Source: Hyaloperonospora brassicae (lineage: Eukaryota; Oomycota; Peronosporomycetes; Peronosporales; Peronosporaceae). Taken from it: DNA of 64,000 nt. The notes beneath the pieces were generated by a model. That model was not told the DNA's origin. It searched no databases and worked only from the letters and a program-made list of their open reading frames with translations. The DNA lies in NCBI GenBank assembly GCA_947650285.1, contig CANTFL010000017.1:1-64000 (forward strand). Reading direction: 5' to 3'. The position numbers were made by a program, and so were the translations under genes. Numbering within the stretch: position 1 is the stretch's first letter; every line of letters starts with the position of its first letter. This document shows positions 34,988 through 47,100 of this stretch, piece after piece.

Positions 34988-35425
34988 TGTTACGGGGTAG
35001 CCCGTTACATGAAATTGTCATAAAAACAATCTGACAATAAAGAATATTACGTCGAATATTTTTTTAACAATATTTCAGGCAAGGTGATATTGTTGAGATG
35101 ACCGAAGGGTCTACTCATTGGTTGATATCGTGACGATATCAACTCACCAATCGCTGCTAGACGCGCGCAATGGGTGGTGATTAGACGTCATCATACATTT
35201 AGCTATATTGGTATAATTAAGTCAGGACAACAGAAGATTCAAGGAGTTATAGGACTTAATTATATTAACACAGTTTTACTGTTACCAGAGACTAGTCTGA
35301 CTACTTAGTCTCCTTTCCTTCCTCTGTGTTCCTTAAACACCTAGCAGGGCACTGTCAACCACTGTTGTCAGTGGATGTATACTCCGTACTGGTCAACCAG
35401 TACGAGTCAACAGTGCCCCGTTACA
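34988..35425 (+). repeat. 3' LTR of copy 1
   Basis: Starts TGTTACGGGG and ends CCCCGTTACA, 438 bp. It aligns end to end with the 5' LTR with about 14 substitutions, mostly transitions, and one missing T near the 3' end. Confidence 0.92.
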
Positions 35426-35790
35426 CTAAGTGCACAAGGAGTAGCTGCCTTAACAAGGCGTTGCTACTTCCTTACGATCGCAAGACGCCTCAGAGAGGCA
35501 CGTGTCTTTTGTTGATCGAAATGGGAACGGATTTTTTTTCTTCTTTTAACCTAAAAGAACACCTTAGAACAAACTAATTAACCTACTCACTTACGTCCTA
35601 AATAAACCTATTAAAAGATCTTGTAATCAATGGTTGACAGACATCAGTCTTCAACAATTGATACTTGTGTTCTAATATTACTTTAAAGGGGATCCCATCC
35701 CTTGTGTGTACCACACCTATTGTCGACTACCAGTCGACGTGTGACCCCGTTAAATCATTAGTTTTGCCAATGACTTTACCCACTGATGAT
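35426..35790 (+). repeat. Old LTR-like fragment next to copy 1
   Basis: From about 35495 the sequence aligns with about 50550-50845, which lies inside the 5' LTR region of copy 2: gcacgtgtctt / ggacgtgtctc, ttaaaggggatcccatccc / ttgaattggatctcatcct, and accagtcgacgtgtgacccc / accaaccgacgtgtaaccct. It directly abuts the 3' LTR of copy 1, while nothing like it precedes the 5' LTR, so copy 1 probably recombined with or landed in an older LTR. Both copies preserve short inverted repeats (for example ggctgac..gtcagcc in 50699-50717). Confidence 0.55.
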
Positions 35791-38700
35791 ACTAGCCTTC
35801 GCTTATTGAACTGGTATGCTCGATAGCTCATGCATCAATGCATTTGGTCTGATCTGCCACGCTCGAGCCCCTAAAGAAGGTATAAAAGAGACTTTACGCC
35901 GCGCAGTCCTTCAGATCACCCTTGGGTGGTCTGCGAGTCCAGTGACACTGTTTCGACTCTTTAGAGGACCCTCATTACTCATTACACTATCGGGCTTTTC
36001 GGTCAGTAGGGCCTCCATTCCAATCGACTATCACACATCTAAGGTGCTGGTTGGCAGGGCGGCAACCCATTGGGTGGTTGCTCAACTACTATATTGGCCT
36101 ATCTCTGGCGCCTGTAACCGTATCCGCCGGACCGAATCGTTGCATTAACCCTTTTTACGGGTGTATACTCAAATCGATGCATCCACACTTTTTACGAGTG
36201 TATACCAATATCTATGGCCAGAATACACGAAATGTGGCGATCTTGTGCGAGCTGATGGTCTCAATACAATGACCTCCACGTACGATTCGCGAGCGTGGAG
36301 GTGGTCTAGATAATGTGTGCTATGCGCAGAAATATGTTGATTGTGTTTGTACAAGTTCAGGCCACTTCTTGACTCCAAGAACCTTGCGATGGAAGTTTTA
36401 GTGCACCTCACAGTCGGACATGCCAACTCATGATGATAGTCGGTGACGATGACGGTAACGACCGAGTAGGCCTACAACAAAACGGATCTATTATTTCATC
36501 ATGCGATGGTTGTTAAATACAGACGTGAGACGTCCGTGATACATCAGGACCATTTCCTAACGCTCTCGTCTCGTGTGAGCTCGCTAACTGCAGTCGATGG
36601 CACGTATCCCTTAACACGTGTGAAGAAGTTGTTAACGCTACCTACTTTCGACTCAAATCGTTGCACGCTCGATCCTGACACACTCGCTTTGACATCCGCG
36701 CCTACGTGAATAATGGCATCGCTGAGCTGGGACACATGCGCCTGTTACGTTCTAGACCTGTAAAGACAGGCGAGTCGAGGACAGACTTGTGGCTTACAGT
36801 ATAATGCCTGTGGTAACCTCCAAGAGACTCAACTGCTTCGACATCTTGCTTGCACATTCACTTCTTCGCGCACGGGCGTAAACATCCTTGTCTAACACTC
36901 CGCCGTCAGAAAGAACAACTGGATCTCGTGTGGATGATCGCTATGTACTCACTCATATGACAGAGTAGCTCGGGTGTCAAGAGGTCGAGGCACGACGAGT
37001 GAGAGGCCTGCATCGATGACGGACGCCGACTTCACGGCAAAATCGGAAACAGCTGCGTCGGACAAGCGCTTTCGGTCGCAATCGCGCACGCTCGTGTGAA
37101 CACGGCGCCCCCATTCTTCGACAAGACGTTCCTACGACAAGCAAAAGCAGTTCAATGATCAGCATGAGTACTCACGTTGTATGCTTCCAGAGCTCTTCCT
37201 CGTCGTCCCCCTTTAGGTCGTGTACCAACTCATTGTCGTACCCATGACGGACGAAAATGGCGGCGTGTCAAGAGCACACGACCAGAAAATTCTTATCGTG
37301 TCTCCCGGACCTCAAACGTTGAAGACGCTGGACTTTTTAGCGAGCTTTTCCCGCAAGCTCAACCACATGGCCTTATTTGCTATCGTCAGTCAAGGCTTAC
37401 ACTTCTTTTCTTTAAAGCGAAAAAGCCTGTTTCACTACGGTCTCACCTTTACGCCGAAAACGGATGCTCCTCAGAACGAGATAATGACCATGTCACACGC
37501 GTCGTGTGGGCCATTCATTACGACGGTATAGAATGCGCGTTCGCGTGCTACAAAGGGTCAACGTTGCTCAGCAAGCATGGGTCGCCAAACGGGGTGGGCG
37601 TTCGTGCAATCAGCTGCTGGTGGCGTGTTGCTCACGCGCTGCTGTCGTTCCCGCGACAGTGGATAGTGCGAATCAGGTCGTGGAGATGGGACTAGTGACG
37701 AGCGGATCACTACTTGCCACAAAGACGGTGCAAGGTTTAGGCTTTGATAGTGTTCGGCTCACGACACTCATCCAATCAGTATACAACGGGCGCTGAACGA
37801 CGCCGAAGCTACCACAAAATGCCCATTGGCCTCCCGAAAGAAGGACCGGACCTGCGCGTGTACTAGTATAGGCAGACGATCTCCCGCGCCGAAGAAAGCA
37901 GGCAGTGAGCTTATTCTAGCAGTGCCTGATCGAGTGCTGCAGTCCATGGGCGCAGTGATCGGGTCACATTCAGAGGTAGTAATGCAAAGTTGCGGCAACT
38001 CGAATGAACGCTTCATTCATGCCGTCGGAGCAGGTCGTTTTGCACCACAAGCTGTCGGTGACTGCTTTTTTGCCGGCAGATGTCGCCGTGTACAGGCCAG
38101 ACTTTCGCATGGTATGAGTGCCGCTCTGAGTGCGCAAATTATGACCATGACGGCGTCTCCCGTCGACGCCTCGTCACAGAATTGCTGAATGCATGAAAAC
38201 TGCGACCCGGATGAACGCAGGCGTAGCCGTCCGGCGGCAGAGGCTTTTCCAAAAATTTGCTTCGGCCAATCGAAGCAACGACAATCAGCGGTTTCGCAAC
38301 GACACTCGGAGCCACAGAACGCCTTCGCAAAGACAACGCTCTGTGAGTAATTGAAACGCTCGTCGTCACGTTTGTATCGGGTATACAACGACGTAAAACG
38401 GGGGCGTCATGCGCACTGTACGATGAGACGTTATTTACGACGTCTCGTAATGCGCTCGCTGAATGTGACCGAACACGACACCACGCCCCCGCGATCGAGC
38501 GGCAAACCAAAGCGCTGATAGTCTCAGCTAGCGGAGCTTCGAAGGTCGGTTCTTATCGACAAACTTGCACAAAGATAGATGAGGTAACGATCGGCTCATT
38601 GATCCATCGTTGGCGCCACCACAAAGAGGGAAGAACAAGTGTGGTTGGGCTCAGGAAGTAGCTGCTCAGGTTTCACGCGCCGTGTCATGCCTGTGTGATT

Positions 38701-39994
38701 AGCGATTTTGCATACGCAAGGGCCATCTTCGCCGGATAACTACATTGAAGGTGCATACATTGCTCGTATCGATCTCGGCGGTTCGGAGGTCGTTGAGAAT
38801 CACCACCAGCGTCGCATCGATCAGTTTGTGGCTCCTGGCAACAGACCTTGCCCTACCTTAGCGTCCAACGCTCCATATGTACCCATTACATGAAGAACAG
38901 TCACGCTCAACTTTTACCCGAACGAGCAACGCGACCAATTTGCATGCTGCAGATGCGCTCCTCACAGGAGTGACGTTCATGTGAACGAAATCGAGATACA
39001 GAAAGAGGTCCTCATGCGGCCAAGCTACGAGCACGTCTGGACGGAATGGCCTAAATGACCGAAAGAGAGACACGCTGAAAGCTTTCATATGGTTGTAGGA
39101 AGGTTACTGCATTGGTGTGTGCAAGGTTGTCACGAGGGTGTCGGACAGTGCACATGTGGGGGATAGAGCGTCAAGCGCCCTGAGGGTAAACTTTATAGAG
39201 TAAACATCGGTCTCGCTAGGCTATTCAAAGAAACGAAATATTCGAAAAACAATGAATGCGCGAATAGTGACACCACTGCGACTTATTACTCAGAAATCAG
39301 GCAATGTCGGTACATTCTCGGCGAATGGCATTCTGTAGGTGCCCTTCATTGCTTCTCGGTCACCCTACGCTGACCCGCAGCTATACGATGATCTGTCCAA
39401 CAACATATATCGAATGAGCTACATTCCAGACATGTCAACATCATTCTCATCTGTAGGAAAGCATGTTCACACTGATTCGGCGTAACTCATCGGCGCCTAA
39501 ATAAGATGCACGGGAAGTGAAGTTTCTGCGCGACCGCAGTTCTCAGAGATTGTGCGATTCGTGGCGGAATCGCGCAAAGCCTTTGCATTTGTCCATATGT
39601 TCATGACTGCAAAGCCCTCTTGATGATCTTGGCGCCACTTCGGATGAATTCCGCCGGTAAGAATGTGACCTCCCCCGCTGACTCACAAGGCGTGGCGGGT
39701 TTTGTGATCACGGGCAGTACAAACGACGACGTACGAGCATCTGGGCGGCCGGTATAATGACGACTTTCGGAAGTCTACACGGCCCGACAACCACAAACGT
39801 GAACAAGTCATCTGGAAGTTGGAGTCAATGCACGATGGCGGTTATGTTTGTGCTACGTCGTCCGTTGACAACAACGCAAAGGCTGAACTGGCGGCAAATT
39901 TACAATGCATTTACATGAAGACCTGAGTACGCCCCTAAACTAACGTGGCATCCCTACAGCGAGCAAGGTGGTATCATAGCGAGATACAGCCTCT
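35791..39994. other. No recognised gene; short tandem duplication near 36145
   Basis: From about 36400 the sequence is visibly richer in G+C than the regions to the left. The longest open stretch is 172 codons (37177-37695, plus) and is unrecognised; alternative frames are equally open, so none is called. At about 36140-36215 a ~36-bp unit is duplicated (attaaccctttttacgggtg and atccacactttttacgagtg). No element protein was recognised. Confidence 0.35.
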
Positions 39995-40789
39995 TCAGTC
40001 TTGCCGCGCTCCGTGGCGAATGCATACGCCGCGACGAACCGCGCCCTTGTTGCAGCCTGCTTCTCGGCATCGGCGACCGCCACCGTGCGACACGCACAAG
40101 TGTCCACCAACAGCGCTCTTGGAGCACCCGGTGACTTCACACCTTCTACCACCGCCGTGAGCGATGCAGAGGCCGCCTTTGAGTGCCGTCTTCGAGCACA
40201 TGGGTGCGCTGCAGCGCTTGCCTCCGCCATGTGCAGAACATAGGCCACCAGCCAGAGCCGATTTGGAACAAGCATCTCTACGGCATCGCTTGCCGCCCCC
40301 GTGAGCGATACAGTAGCCACCTTCTTTGGCGCTCTTGATGCAGCCTTCGTGACAGCACCGTCGACCGCCTCCGTGCGAGATGCAGAACCCCCCAGTTTTA
40401 GCACATTTGCGGCATTCGGGCACTTTGCATAGCCGGCTGGGCTTATGAGACTCGCAGTAGGTTCCGAAGAAGCTGTTGGCGGAGCGGTAGCAGTTCTTCT
40501 TGGCGCAAATGACGCTCTGGGCGTGCGGGGCGTTCAGGTCTGTCGACGAAAGCACCGGATCCGGATTCGTAATGAAGCTGAGACTCATGCGCTCGCGCAG
40601 CACCGGCGTGGAGACGAAGGAAGCATCACTCGGCGTCGTGGAGGCGACACTGCTGTTGTCTAATTCCGATGTCGAGAATGTGAGGAAGAGCTTGCTGGGC
40701 TCATAGGGCGACGGGTCGCATAGCTGTAGGGGGAATCGCGTGCGCTGGCGCATAGCATCATGTAGTATCGGGCCGGTGATCTGGAACAT
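39995..40789 (-). CDS. Cys/His-repeat protein (seven C-X4-C-X9-C-X2-H repeats), intact
   Basis: An uninterrupted 264-codon frame runs from the ATG at 40789 to a TGA at 39995. Residues 1-90 are Ser/Thr/Pro-rich and probably disordered. From residue 95 to the end there are seven repeats of a 24-residue unit with spacing C-X4-C-X9-C-X2-H (for example C121, C126, C136, H139), and the linker HGGG(R/K)RC joins most units. The first and last units lack the full linker. Each repeat can bind one zinc ion through its Cys3His set. Proteins with this repeat are numerous in oomycetes and are often labelled WRKY19-like from similarity to the repeat part of a plant protein, although no WRKY domain is present here. 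A nuclear or nucleic-acid-binding role is plausible but inferred. The frame ends two residues after the last His region, shorter than many relatives. It is the only intact host-like gene in the window. Confidence 0.85.
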   Translation of the reverse strand: MFQITGPILHDAMRQRTRFPLQLCDPSPYEPSKLFLTFSTSELDNSSVASTTPSDASFVSTPVLRERMSLSFITNPDPVLSSTDLNAPHAQSVICAKKNCYRSANSFFGTYCESHKPSRLCKVPECRKCAKTGGFCISHGGGRRCCHEGCIKSAKEGGYCIAHGGGKRCRRDACSKSALAGGLCSAHGGGKRCSAPMCSKTALKGGLCIAHGGGRRCEVTGCSKSAVGGHLCVSHGGGRRCREAGCNKGAVRRGVCIRHGARQD

Positions 40790-41183
40790 GCTCGTAGGGA
40801 CTTGGAGTGAGAAACTTCGAAAATGATGCCGAGCGGAGGAGCACCTGTGGCCAAGACTTGTCGAGTGTGATTGTGAGCGAGCTGTGGCGCGGGAGCGACT
40901 CTGAGCAAATAGAGGTCGCTAATAGACAGGCATGATTCAATCTCAAAGTAAACAGGTTGCGCCGCCATCTGCCGTTCACAATCGCAGCAACGGATGGGCC
41001 CATACGACCGTACATGCAGATGCGTGATTGCTTTAAAAAAGGCATGCGTCCCGTCTGGAGCATACTGAAATTGAAGTAATGTTGACCCTCGCCGTTGTAG
41101 CACACGGCCAGTCGATTGAGATCTTCACGCAACCGTATGAAGCACGGTCTATCGTAAGCAGTAGCAGTAGCAAGGTCACGCAT
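40758..41183 (-). other. Unrecognised 141-codon open frame overlapping the gene start
   Basis: A minus-strand frame from an ATG at 41183 (MRDLATATAYDRPCFIRLRE..) is open to 40758 and reads like protein in its first hundred residues (..NGEGQHYFNFSMLQTGRMPF..). It overlaps the initiator and first codons of the Cys/His-repeat gene in another frame, so it could be the remains of an upstream gene or chance. No family recognised. Confidence 0.2.
40820..40826 (-). promoter_or_regulatory. Candidate oomycete initiator upstream of the Cys/His-repeat gene
   Basis: The minus strand reads ..ggcatcattttcgaag.., in which TCATTTT matches the initiator consensus YCAYTYY known from oomycete promoters; the overlapping CATTTTC partly resembles the flanking element CAWTTTNYY. 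It lies 31 nt before the ATG at 40789, which fits the short leaders of oomycete genes and supports that start. Confidence 0.45.
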
Positions 41184-44100
41184 TTGCGGCTGAAAGCAGC
41201 TCGGGACACCCGCATTTCTTCATGGTCGAAGGAAAGCGTCGGCGATGCGGATCGGTTGACTTGAACTAGACACGCTGTTTGGTTGCACCCCGGCCATGAA
41301 GCCTTTGATCCAGTGTTGCGGAGGATTTGCTGTGGCATATCATGCGGCACCCTGTACGCAAAAGCCATTTCGAGGCCTCGGCATCCTATAAAAGCTGGTC
41401 AAAAGGTTTGCCCACTTACCTACAGCCACTGTCTCCGAAAGAGCCCGGTCTAAGTCTCACTTTTGACGGTCCAGATAAAGTGGTATGTCTCAACCACTTT
41501 CTTGGAGCAAAGAAAGTCTGACTCATGCGTCAAATAGCCGCCGCATCTGTAAGCTCTCTAAACGAAAGTCCGTGACCCGAGTGCCGATCGAAATGTGCCG
41601 AAGAGGGCGCGTCTTGTCAGATCGACACACTTCAACAAATGCCGTCGCTCTTTAGCCAGCGCTAAAGGTCTCAGCAGTATGCAGCACCGCACGTAACCGA
41701 TGTCCAGACCGACGAGAACACGCCGAGCCCATCGACATCAAAGATTGCTGAGACCTGCCTCATGCACTCGTGTCGTATGCCGTATGGACATGTAGAAAGG
41801 CTACGTGTCGCCTCGTCGGCATGCGCGTCGCAATTTGGATTCACGGCCACGTCTGGTCGGGGATGCTCTAAGCTACTGCGGTGCCAGAAACATACTTACG
41901 TGCTCACAGGTCAGCATGTTCATCAAGCTACGCTATTACATGCACGCACATGGCTTACATATGCGATCGCAGGGTGGGGAAGTAGTCGTGCATTAGCGTT
42001 GATGTCTCTAATAGTGTCAAAATTGATGTAGCCGACAACTGCAAACCATCGATGACGTATGCCACGATCGTCATGGATTCCGGTCGTCCATTCACCGACC
42101 TGATCAACCAAGATACGGGATACGTGGACTATCCAGTCGATGTCGCTTGCGCGCAGGCACTGAGAGGGCTGTTGAAATTCGTGAGATATTCCTTCACGTG
42201 CTAAAGCGCGATCGAAGAAGAAGTACTGTCGGTGACACTTTCCGTCGAGTCTTCCTTTGTGCTTGTACTGTACCATTGAATGATCGATGTTTGACTCAAC
42301 CAAAGGTTTCGCAGGGAGAACCTTGGGCTCGAGCGATGAGAGTCGCTGGCAGGACCGTTCACGGAAACGCAAATATGCAACATTTTACCGAAACGAGTAT
42401 ATGGATTAACGCAACTTGACAATTACGAGTACTCAATTGAGGCCGAGATGCGATCCAGTGTCGTCTCTCCGTTGCGTGACGTGCGTCTTTGAATTGGTCT
42501 ACGACCTGAGTAAAGGCCCCGTTTGCATGGCAAAAAACGTGACACGTCAAAACGCACGCATGTAAGTGAGGACGGTCCAGGCAGTAAGTAGTAGGCGCGG
42601 AGAAAGCTGAATTCTTCGACCTAGATCTCGAACGGACGAATGACACTCGACTGTACCTCAGACACTGAATGTGATATAGTAAAAGGCGTCATGTGCAGGC
42701 TCACTGATACTAACAGGCGCGTGAAGGACTTACATCCTGATCGTTTGTGGTGTATACTAGCACGCAGCGGATCTTTGCTGTGTATTTTTGTACAGAGAAG
42801 GCCAAAATGTGTTATTTACACCATACTGTTCGATTTTTCAGTTTTTGAGGTTTGGAAAGTGACAAATGACGACAGTCAAAGATTTTTGCGAACCGCTCGG
42901 ACGAGACGAGTCTAGGCAGAAGCCGTCCCTGTAGACCACGCTACAAGTGCGCGCGTGCATGCGACTCAGATCATGTGAAAAGCAAAGGCTCATTCACGGA
43001 TAGAACGGGCGGCTAGCACGGAGTGAGTGAGGAAAAAGCAAAAGGTGAAGTGTCCGTGATGTACTGCGGTCGAGAACGAGTAAACGGTTGAGCTCCAATG
43101 TCATGCACTCGTAAATGGATGGATCAATCGATAGGCGTCAAGCTAATTTTTGCGCAGATTCACCCATGACAACTTGAACAAGGTGGCCGATGCATCCGAC
43201 ATATGATAAGGAGAGAACCGCTGTCCGAGAAAACCTCCTGCAACGAGGAGGCTTACCTCGCGATGTTAGAATCTGGATGTCCCAGAACCTTGCTTGCAAT
43301 TCGAGGGGCCCACGCAGCACATTGGCAGGACTATTTGGCAAGATAAAAGCGAGTAAAACCATTGTACGACTGATACGTACAATGGTCTTGCTCTCTTTCG
43401 TTTGTCGACTCGCCCCTGTGCACGTCCATTATGGAATAGGCGTCTTAATCCGTGCGATCAATCGTGCATGTATCGAGTGCTATCACATAGGTGACACGTT
43501 CTTCTTAAAGTTGGCAAGGAGGTGCACGTGTGACCGTGACAGTGCGTGGTATGCTCCATTCGCCGCGCACAGGCTCACGTACTACCGCGATGGTCATTCG
43601 CACAAGACGCTGTCTTGATCCTACTGATGCCGTGCGTGTACGCGATCGCTATGCTTGGGAATGGCGGTAGATGGGTACGTACTAATGGGTTCGGCGTTTC
43701 GTACAGATCACGGCTTCAATTCAGCCTGCCATGGTATCTGCCTGTATGGACTCCGTGTGACGAATTGAACTGGCCTCTTCGGTCATGCTCGCAGCGATCG
43801 GTACGGTTGTGTGTAAAAATAACACGGATGTTTGGCATTGTAAGTGTATGACAAGGTACAGCCGCCATCGTCAGGACTTTCAGATCTGCGATGAAGGCAG
43901 TTAGCGTAACCCTACATTTTTGTAAACAACCAAATGAAAAAACAGCTTGGACGAAGGTACCGCCGCCTCTTGTAAATGCGCTGAATACTACGTTTGGAAG
44001 AGAAACATGGCGCGGTTTGATAAGCCCACGTCGTTAACTCGCGGCGCATGTTTTTCTGCGTCAAAAGCTGTGGCAAAGAGTCGAGTTGGAATCTGTCAAC

Positions 44101-47100
44101 GACGTTTTGTCAGTGGTGACCCAACATTGGATATGCTGATACTATGCGATCACGTACAGACATGTACTGCGAGCAGGTAGTGAACCAATGGCATGCACGA
44201 TGGGAGCGGCCGTCTCACTTCGTCTGCTGACTCGGTATAGTAGATCCCTCGAATGCCACGAGAACCACAATGAACGAGATGACACGTAGGCTTTGGGTCA
44301 CCAACATTCGTACGACTTCTGAAACGATCATATGACAGGCGAGTTAACTAGAGAGTACAAGTGTCCACGACGATGAAAACTAGGTAGAAGTCGGTGATTG
44401 CATATGCTTCGGAAACATCGTGTTGATACAAAGGTCAACTTACAACATAAGCTCGTGCTTGACTATCTTATCGACGACGGAGCGTGAGCTTGAGGCCCAC
44501 GCACTGGTAGTGACATTTCTTGCAGCACTCATTCAGCAAATATGGTTCGCTTCGAGCGGTTGTAACATGCCGTGTGATTGTGCCTCGGAATAAGATCAAG
44601 GCTGCTACGTTTAAACGTGTATCACCAAATTTATGAAAACTGCTTGGAAATGCATAAATAGATCGCTGTCTGACAGGGTTGCGCTTTTTTAAGCAACTTG
44701 ACAACTCGTTGCTGACGATGGAGCGAGAAAGAGTCGGACGCCTTGCCCAGTATCACCATGCATAACACAGCAGTATCTTGTGGTCGCTACGCAACTGATT
44801 TGGCGACACGACGACTGGACCAGATAAGTTTTTTTTTGATCGCAGATGGCAGAATGTGGACGTCTCCCCTAACCCTGATAAAAGCACTGCGTCTGGGGTG
44901 GTCATTTTGGGAGAGTCCAAGGGAGCGTATCATGCCCATGAACAAGCTATGCCGCTAGCCAAAGTACTAGCAGCACTACGAGGATGCCCCGACGAGCGTT
45001 CTTTGCGTACAACGCTTACAAAACGACGAGCCAAACTCGTTGGACTTGCATCCTTGCACGAGAGCCCTCTATACCGTATAGTGTAGGGCGCAGTACCATG
45101 TGTATCTTACGATGGTGAGGATAAAAGAAAGGCGCACCGTTCTTATGCGCTCGACTCTGCGACAAAGCCGGTCATTCAGAAAGTTCGTGCTCATTGGCAA
45201 GTTGTTTACTACAGGATTGCCCCTAACAAGCGTAAAGAAGCCGATCAAACTTGAGCTTTCGCAGGCCAAGTCTGTGGATTTTATAGCACGAGAAGCTGCA
45301 TAATGCAAAGTTTGACAAATGTCTGAAACAATCGATTGACTGATGATACCTCGCACCAAGTCCGAAAGATAGATGTCTTAGTCAATGTATCCTCCCAAGC
45401 TTAAATCAGGCGGCTTCGAGATGCCATAAAAGCGTTCGCATGAGTGTATTTGGTATGAGAAGACAGCTTTTCTGGTCGGCTTGAGAATGCCACTAACGCA
45501 CGTGGGTATGCACAAATGTACGCAAGGCGCGATGAAGCATACGCATCCCGTAGCCTGAATGCATACGCATGCATGAGGAGCTAAGTATGCCGTTAAACCA
45601 ACAGTCCTCACTGCAGAGCAGCGACGAAGGCACGCAATGAGCGCAGCAACATTAGCTGATAAAAGGATCTTGACTAGTTTAGAGCAGCTGCGATATCGGT
45701 GACCAAGGCGTTGTCTAGAAAATTCCACGTGCGAAGTGGTACGAGCCTTCGTTGGAAGTACATGCGATATGAAAATATCATACGCATCGATCGCTGCGCC
45801 TGTGTGTTTCTTCTAGTCAAGGGACACCAAAACACATAGAACCTAATATTATCGTGGTTTGCGAGAAGCCGTGTGTGCCTTTATAGTATGCAGAGACGCG
45901 TCATCAACTAAGGTATGTATCAGCGAGGTTCTCGTGGTTTACCAGGTCTACCTTTGATCAGTACACGTCTCAGATAATACAGGTTACTCTCCATGCTACA
46001 AGCAAGTTGAGCCATCGAGCGCGACATAGTTTTGTTCCCACGCGATTACTTGAACAAGTAACGAAATCGCAACATTGCACGTCGACTCAATCGTGCTGAC
46101 GCAGCAAAGGCTATCAAGGTGCTAATAAGAACGATCTCTCGACACAGCACTATTGAAAAGATATTCAGATGTTGGTCACAAAGTAGCGGATGATATCGAT
46201 AGTGGCTAGATACATGCTTTAGATAGGCCGGGGGTAGCTGACAGTTCGGTCGCCGACTAAATGTGAAATGGATTTGTGCTGCTTTACACACATGTGGAAT
46301 GCTTTTATAGCGTCTGGTCGTCAGGATGGACCGCAGAAAAAGTGTGCCACTGTAGCACTAACTCGGTCACTGCATGTCATTAATTTAAACGTGGAGTCTA
46401 TATTGTGCGAGGTCTTGGTACTGCAGGACAGCATCAAGTCATCACGCAGATAATATTGAGGTTCCCTCATACCAAACTGCGGAGTTTAGCAGTACCTCGG
46501 ATCCGCGAGCTGCATTTTCTTTATGCGTAAAAGTTAGAAAGAGGACGATCGATGAAATCGTGAGTCAACGAGTCAATGGGCGTACAACACCTCTAGCCTT
46601 TCGACCGCACATACGAAAGCAATTGTGGTGTCCCAAAATATGTGTCTACCAATCTGGAGCTCACGTGAGATCCTTTCGCGATCTCAGGAGTTACGTAATC
46701 CAGGTTGCATGCCATCGTCGTAAAAAAGCGGAGGCTCAACTCACCTTGCGACCTCGTGCTTATGTGCTTGGAAATTGGCAATGGGTGAGGTTATATCATA
46801 CCGTGTGTGAGACGACGAGATACAAACAACATTGCAGCTGATGCAAACTGCAGCAAGTTTTACTTCCTGTGTAGCTATTCACTGCAACAAGCTCTTGATT
46901 GCTACCTGTATGCCTGAGAAAATGGACTACCTTGTCGAAATCATCATCCTGGCACCATAAATGGTGTACGGAACCAGGTATACCGCGCTCTTACCACGAG
47001 CCGACGGTGTGCAGATGGTAAGGGTACCAACGGGCACATTGTTATGGTGGTAAGGTGGGCCCATTGCTAACGTTTCAAAACGACAATCAGGGTAAGCGTC

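Larger units (their letters stand above)
27670..35425 (+). mobile_element. Ty3/gypsy chromovirus, nearly complete (copy 1)
   Basis: A 7.76-kb element with 439- and 438-bp LTRs bounded by TGTAACGGGG..TTACA, an initiator-Met-type primer binding site, gag with a CCHC knuckle, pol in the order protease-RT-RNase H-integrase-GPY/F, a chromodomain, and a polypurine tract. By eye the LTRs differ by about 14 substitutions and one 1-bp indel, so this is far younger than copy 2. It is not autonomous as it stands: gag has two in-frame stops and pol has five stops and a frameshift. The flanks (..ggcaga before, ctaag.. after) show no target-site duplication. A long frame on the opposite strand fills the space between pol and the 3' LTR. 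Confidence 0.9.

Noticed and set aside
37177..37695. 172-codon plus-strand frame
   Set aside because: No recognisable domain, and an alternative plus-strand frame (37220-37531) is also open over much of it; composition alone can explain it.
45660..46290. Possible Tc1-like transposase on the minus strand (..KGRPGKPREPR..)
   Set aside because: The resemblance is limited to a short basic stretch; no DDE motif or consistent frame could be followed.
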